Part shown: piece by piece, positions 61,313 through 64,000 of the stretch
Layout of the letters: every line of letters begins with the position of its first letter
Numbering within the stretch: position 1 is the first letter of the stretch
NCBI GenBank assembly: GCA_013372975.1
Contig: JABXIS010000011.1
Location: forward strand, 62,001-126,000
Reading direction: 5' to 3'
DNA from: Alphaproteobacteria bacterium
GTDB taxonomy: Bacteria; Pseudomonadota; Alphaproteobacteria; Sphingomonadales; Kordiimonadaceae
Length of the DNA stretch: 64,000 bases
Program-made: the position numbers and the translations under genes
The notes under the pieces: generated by a model
Databases searched by the model: none
Told to the model about the DNA's origin: nothing
What the model saw: only the letters and a program-made list of their open reading frames with translations

Positions 61313-61885
61313 ATGTTATCCAACAGTGAGTTGATGAGTAGTTTGCCGGATACAGATTTCGGACAGTTTGAAACCTTGTTCGCATATTGGTGCCGTTTGC
61401 GTGATGACGCAGGTGGTGTGCCGCCGCGTCTGTCGCTCGACCCTGTCGCGATCAAGGAATTGCTTCCCAATATTTTTCTGATTGAAAGGCGGGCGCATGA
61501 CGATCTGTATGTCAGGTTGTCGGGCACAGCAATTGACGCGCTGTCCCCTGCTCCTATGACAGGGGCCAATTATCTGGATCTGTGTATGCCGGATACGCGT
61601 GATTTCGTGGCCGAAAGCGCCAAGCTTGTGTGCATGCATCCCTGCGGAAACAGATACAAGCGGGCGGTTACTTTCGAAGCTGGTGGCTGTCATGAAATTA
61701 CGACTGCGGCCCTGCCCATGACAGACCGCCACGGCGCGCCAACTTATATCCTCGGGATCATGTCAGCCCGCACCGACTATCTGACGATAGCGGGTAAGCC
61801 ACGTGGCTATGTGTCTGTGAAAATGCTGGAAACCGATTTTTTCGATGTCGGCTTTGGCGTGCCTGAGACAGTACCGTCTATCTAG
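61313..61885 (+). CDS. PAS_5-family protein
   Basis: A 190-residue PAS_5-type protein (FAYWCRLRDDAGGVPPRLSLDPVAIKELLPNIFLIERRAHDDLYVRLSGTAIDALSP, then NRYKRAVTFEAGG and ALPMTDRHGAPTYILGIMSAR). Shares the family ending (VSVKMLETDFFDVGFGVPE) with the gene at 62772 (HIEYLDLGFGVP). No output domain. It is 55 bp from the secreted Cys protein gene. Confidence 0.72.
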   Translation: MLSNSELMSSLPDTDFGQFETLFAYWCRLRDDAGGVPPRLSLDPVAIKELLPNIFLIERRAHDDLYVRLSGTAIDALSPAPMTGANYLDLCMPDTRDFVAESAKLVCMHPCGNRYKRAVTFEAGGCHEITTAALPMTDRHGAPTYILGIMSARTDYLTIAGKPRGYVSVKMLETDFFDVGFGVPETVPSI

Positions 61886-61910
61886 CGATCAGATGTCCGG
61901 AAGAGCGGCT

Positions 61911-62027
61911 TCAAGCCGCGCCCATGCTCCAGATAAATGTGGCCCCCAACAGCATAAAGAATGCTACTACGCTCATCAGGACAATCAGGCCATGTCCCGG
62001 CCGCGCATTCGTGCAGGTTTGCTTCAT
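61911..62027 (-). CDS. small single-helix membrane protein (38 aa), hypothetical
   Basis: ATG 62027 is preceded by AAAAGGGAG with suitable spacing; the frame reads MKQTCTNARPGHGL followed by a hydrophobic helix (IVLMSVVAFFMLLGATFIW). The length and helix fit a small inner-membrane protein. Convergent with the PAS_5 gene, ending 25 bp past its stop. Confidence 0.5.
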   Translation of the reverse strand: MKQTCTNARPGHGLIVLMSVVAFFMLLGATFIWSMGAA

Positions 62028-62272
62028 GAAGTGTCTCCCTTTTCCCCGCCGGAACCATAGACAAAAAAGAAACTCATGAAAAGTAATCTTCTTCAAAAGT
62101 GGGTGTGGCGATGATTTTCCCGTGCAATTTCAGCTTGTTGTCAATCACGCCTTAAATGGGGTTGAAGAATTTCGGAGGGCAAAAGAGTAAAAACAGCGAA
62201 TTTTAACAAAAAAATGCTTGCGCGACCCCCAACAGATATTGCAGGATCACTTTAGCCATAGTGACCGAATGC

Positions 62273-62314
62273 AGCCGGCCCTCAGGATCCTGAACCTGGG
62301 GCCGGCTTTTTCTT
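62273..62314 (+). terminator. rho-independent terminator with long stem
   Basis: AGCCGGCCC (62273-62281) and GGGCCGGCT (62299-62307) close a loop that contains the palindrome CAGGATCCTG; T-rich DNA follows. No obvious gene or promoter precedes it on plus, so it may end an unrecognised short transcript. Confidence 0.6.
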
Positions 62315-62394
62315 TGCCAGATGTTTAGAAGGCCAGACGTCTACAAGGCCAGATGTTTAGAAGGCCAGACGATTAAAAGGGCAGATGTCTCCGG
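62315..62394 (+). repeat. five 16-bp tandem repeats
   Basis: Units of the form GGCCAGAYGTTTAGAA at 62315, 62331, 62347, 62363 and 62379; first and third differ at one base, the last is most degenerate. The period of 16 excludes a coding function. Length could vary between strains. Confidence 0.8.
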
Positions 62395-62771
62395 GGTCGC
62401 CTCCCCTTTCAAGCTCGGTTTCACTTTCAGGGCCCGTTTCCAATAACTTGCCTGATCCTTTGGCGGGGCCAGATATCCCGGGTGTCAGCCCCGGGCTTTG
62501 GCGGCAACTGTGATGTTGCTTGCTCGTGCTTCCCCGCTTGCTGATTTCTTGCGCGAGGCGGGGCTGTCTGGTGCCTTCTTCTTCACCTCCTTTCGGGTAT
62601 ATCATTCCGGCAGACGGCCCGGTGCAGGTGGCAGGAAACAAATGGCCATCAGCGGGTGGCAAATCAGTGCCACTTGCGCTATGATGAAGCCATGGGGGTT
62701 GAGGCCGGTTCCGGCTTCGAATGTGGTGCCTTGGACCCGGTGAATGCGAAAGCGAAAACCGAAAGATATTT

Positions 62772-63440
62772 ATGGCAGGTCCAGCGCCCAAATCAGCGCC
62801 CAAATCAGGCATAACCCAAAGGACTGACCTTCAAGCCCTTTCCTTCCTGCGGGGCGGCGCGCGTGAAACCACGCGTGACCGGCACATCGACAGTTTCATT
62901 GCCCTGTGGCGCGAATTGGCGGCAGACGCCGGCGGCGTGCCTGACAAGGCGGACTTCTCCATCCGCAAGCTGAAGCCCTATCTTACCAGCTATTTCCTCG
63001 CCGAATGGGTGGACGACGATCTTGTCAACCGGCTGATCGGATCCCAGTATGACGACAAATTTGCAAAGGGCCTCACAGGCACCAGCTTTTTTGCCAAATT
63101 TTCCGGATTTCAGCGTGATTTCTTTCATACCTTCTGGCGCCAGCTGGTTGACCATCCCTGTGGTGTCTTGATGGCCCGCACGGTGGTCGAGCCCACGGGC
63201 CGGGCGATCCGCCTTGAAGGGGTGGACCTGCCGCTTGCAGACAGACATGGCGATGTGCGCTTCATTTGCGGTGTGGGCGACGTGCGCACGCTTCATGGCG
63301 CGTTGGTTGATCCAAGCGAGGAACGGCAGGTGTTTATCGACCATATCGAATATCTTGACCTGGGCTTCGGTGTGCCAACATCCCGCCCGGACCCTGAAGC
63401 CTTCAATGCCGCCAATAGCGCTGCCCCGCCTATATGTTAA
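62772..63440 (+). CDS. PAS_5-family protein
   Basis: A 222-residue PAS_5-type protein with an N-terminal extension (about residues 1-35). The core reads FIALWRELAADAGGVPDKADFSIRKLKPYLTSYFLAEWVDDDLVNRLIGSQY, then GRAIRLEGVDLPLADRHGDVRFICGVGD and the family ending EYLDLGFGVP. The ATG at 62772 is preceded by GAAAG. It lies just upstream of another orphan SBP gene. Confidence 0.72.
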   Translation: MAGPAPKSAPKSGITQRTDLQALSFLRGGARETTRDRHIDSFIALWRELAADAGGVPDKADFSIRKLKPYLTSYFLAEWVDDDLVNRLIGSQYDDKFAKGLTGTSFFAKFSGFQRDFFHTFWRQLVDHPCGVLMARTVVEPTGRAIRLEGVDLPLADRHGDVRFICGVGDVRTLHGALVDPSEERQVFIDHIEYLDLGFGVPTSRPDPEAFNAANSAAPPIC

Positions 63441-63504
63441 GACGGATTTAAGGCTTGCCCGCTAGGCTGGTGCCACACCAGTTTGTTGTCAGAGACGCCG
63501 AGCC

Positions 63505-64000
63505 TTGCCCAGATACGCCCATTTGTTTTCTGTGATTAGCCTTTTGCTCATGTTGCTGGGGCTGCCTTTGTTTGCCGCCAGCGCCAACGCCAATACTGAA
63601 GACAAGGCCCGCCCCACCATCACCTGGTATGGCGGCAACTATCCGCCCACCTTTATCGCCACGGGGCCAAAGGCAGGGCAAGGGTATGGCGATAAGGCGC
63701 TGGCCTTTCTGTTTTCCCAGATGCCGGACTATCGCAACATGCCGGTGACAACCAGCTTCAACCGGGGCCTTGCTGGCATGCGCGAGCGCGACGGCGCCTG
63801 CATGTTTGGTGTGATCAAAACACCCGAGCGGGAAAAATATTATGCCTTCACCGGCCCTGTTTCGGCGACCCTGCCGAACCGTGTGATCATGTTGAAATCC
63901 CGCGCCCGCGAGATTGCCCCGTTTCTGGACCCGCGCGGCGAGGTGGAATTGGAGCTTCTTGTCCGCACATCCGGCATGCGTTTTGGCGTAATTACAGACC
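63505..64000 (+). CDS. orphan periplasmic solute-binding protein, C-terminus beyond window
   Basis: An open frame to the window end. Likely start TTG 63505 (signal peptide PRYAHLFSVISLLLMLLGLPLFAASANA), although GTG 63532 or ATG 63550 are possible. The mature part (ITWYGGNYPPTFIATGPKAGQGYGDKALAFLF, then SFNRGLAGMRERDGACMFGVIKTPEREKYYAF) is an SBP_bac_3-like fold with a Cys. Truncated at 64000 after about 165 codons. Confidence 0.7.
   Translation, partial: MPRYAHLFSVISLLLMLLGLPLFAASANANTEDKARPTITWYGGNYPPTFIATGPKAGQGYGDKALAFLFSQMPDYRNMPVTTSFNRGLAGMRERDGACMFGVIKTPEREKYYAFTGPVSATLPNRVIMLKSRAREIAPFLDPRGEVELELLVRTSGMRFGVITD

Noticed and set aside
62357-62812. Frames on both strands between 62.4 and 62.8 kb
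   Set aside because: No signal peptide, domain or ribosome-binding site; codon composition is uneven and the strands overlap each other.

Overview
The window looks like chromosomal DNA of a marine-type alphaproteobacterium, plausibly Kordiimonadales-like. Supporting signs are a Caulobacter-style cpa/Tad pilus locus, three alphaproteobacterial PAS_5-type proteins, an OxyR of alphaproteobacterial type, a large TonB-dependent receptor, S9 peptidases and amidohydrolases for peptide and organic-matter use, and a moderately GC-rich composition. The genus is a guess. There is no rRNA, CRISPR array, insertion sequence, integrase or capsid gene; one tRNA-Val(GAC) is present.

Layout. 0-6.3 kb: orphan periplasmic solute-binding proteins (SBPs) around a POT peptide transporter and a sulfotransferase. 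6.3-19 kb: metabolic genes (a TPR protein, a LolA-like protein, an operon of two amidohydrolases of which the second lacks the metal-binding motif, a class C serine hydrolase, an intradiol dioxygenase behind a perfect 15-bp inverted repeat, an S9 peptidase, a ferric-reductase-like protein, a tandem GNAT, oxyR) plus two small-RNA candidates. 19-33.6 kb: the Tad pilus locus, tadC to cpaA, flp, TadE/TadG proteins on the minus strand and a divergent second TadG/TadE/TadE set. 33.7-46 kb: hydrolase, hisN, FAD oxidoreductase, two stress-type small membrane proteins, a chemoreceptor with almost no periplasmic domain, typA, and more orphan SBPs. 46-51 kb: TonB receptor, N-formylglutamate amidohydrolase, tRNA-Val. 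51-64 kb: TetR regulator, SBPs, PAS_5 proteins and a phage-like regulatory island.

Two themes stand out. First, at least twelve SBP genes lie in 64 kb without a single ABC permease or ATPase, several beside PAS_5 genes; this suggests a lineage-specific expansion used for something other than ordinary ABC import. Second, 56.3-60.4 kb carries a small circuit: an XRE/S24 (CI/LexA-like) repressor gene and three near-identical promoter-operator modules (TTACG-N5-CGTAA overlapping the -10). One module drives a leader peptide translationally coupled to a DUF1376 gene and a DUF6362-like gene; one drives the repressor itself with an almost leaderless mRNA; the third fires leftward into a tightly packed array of hairpins whose loops are C-rich on that strand (GGA-rich on the other). 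This circuit is the best candidate for an undescribed system.
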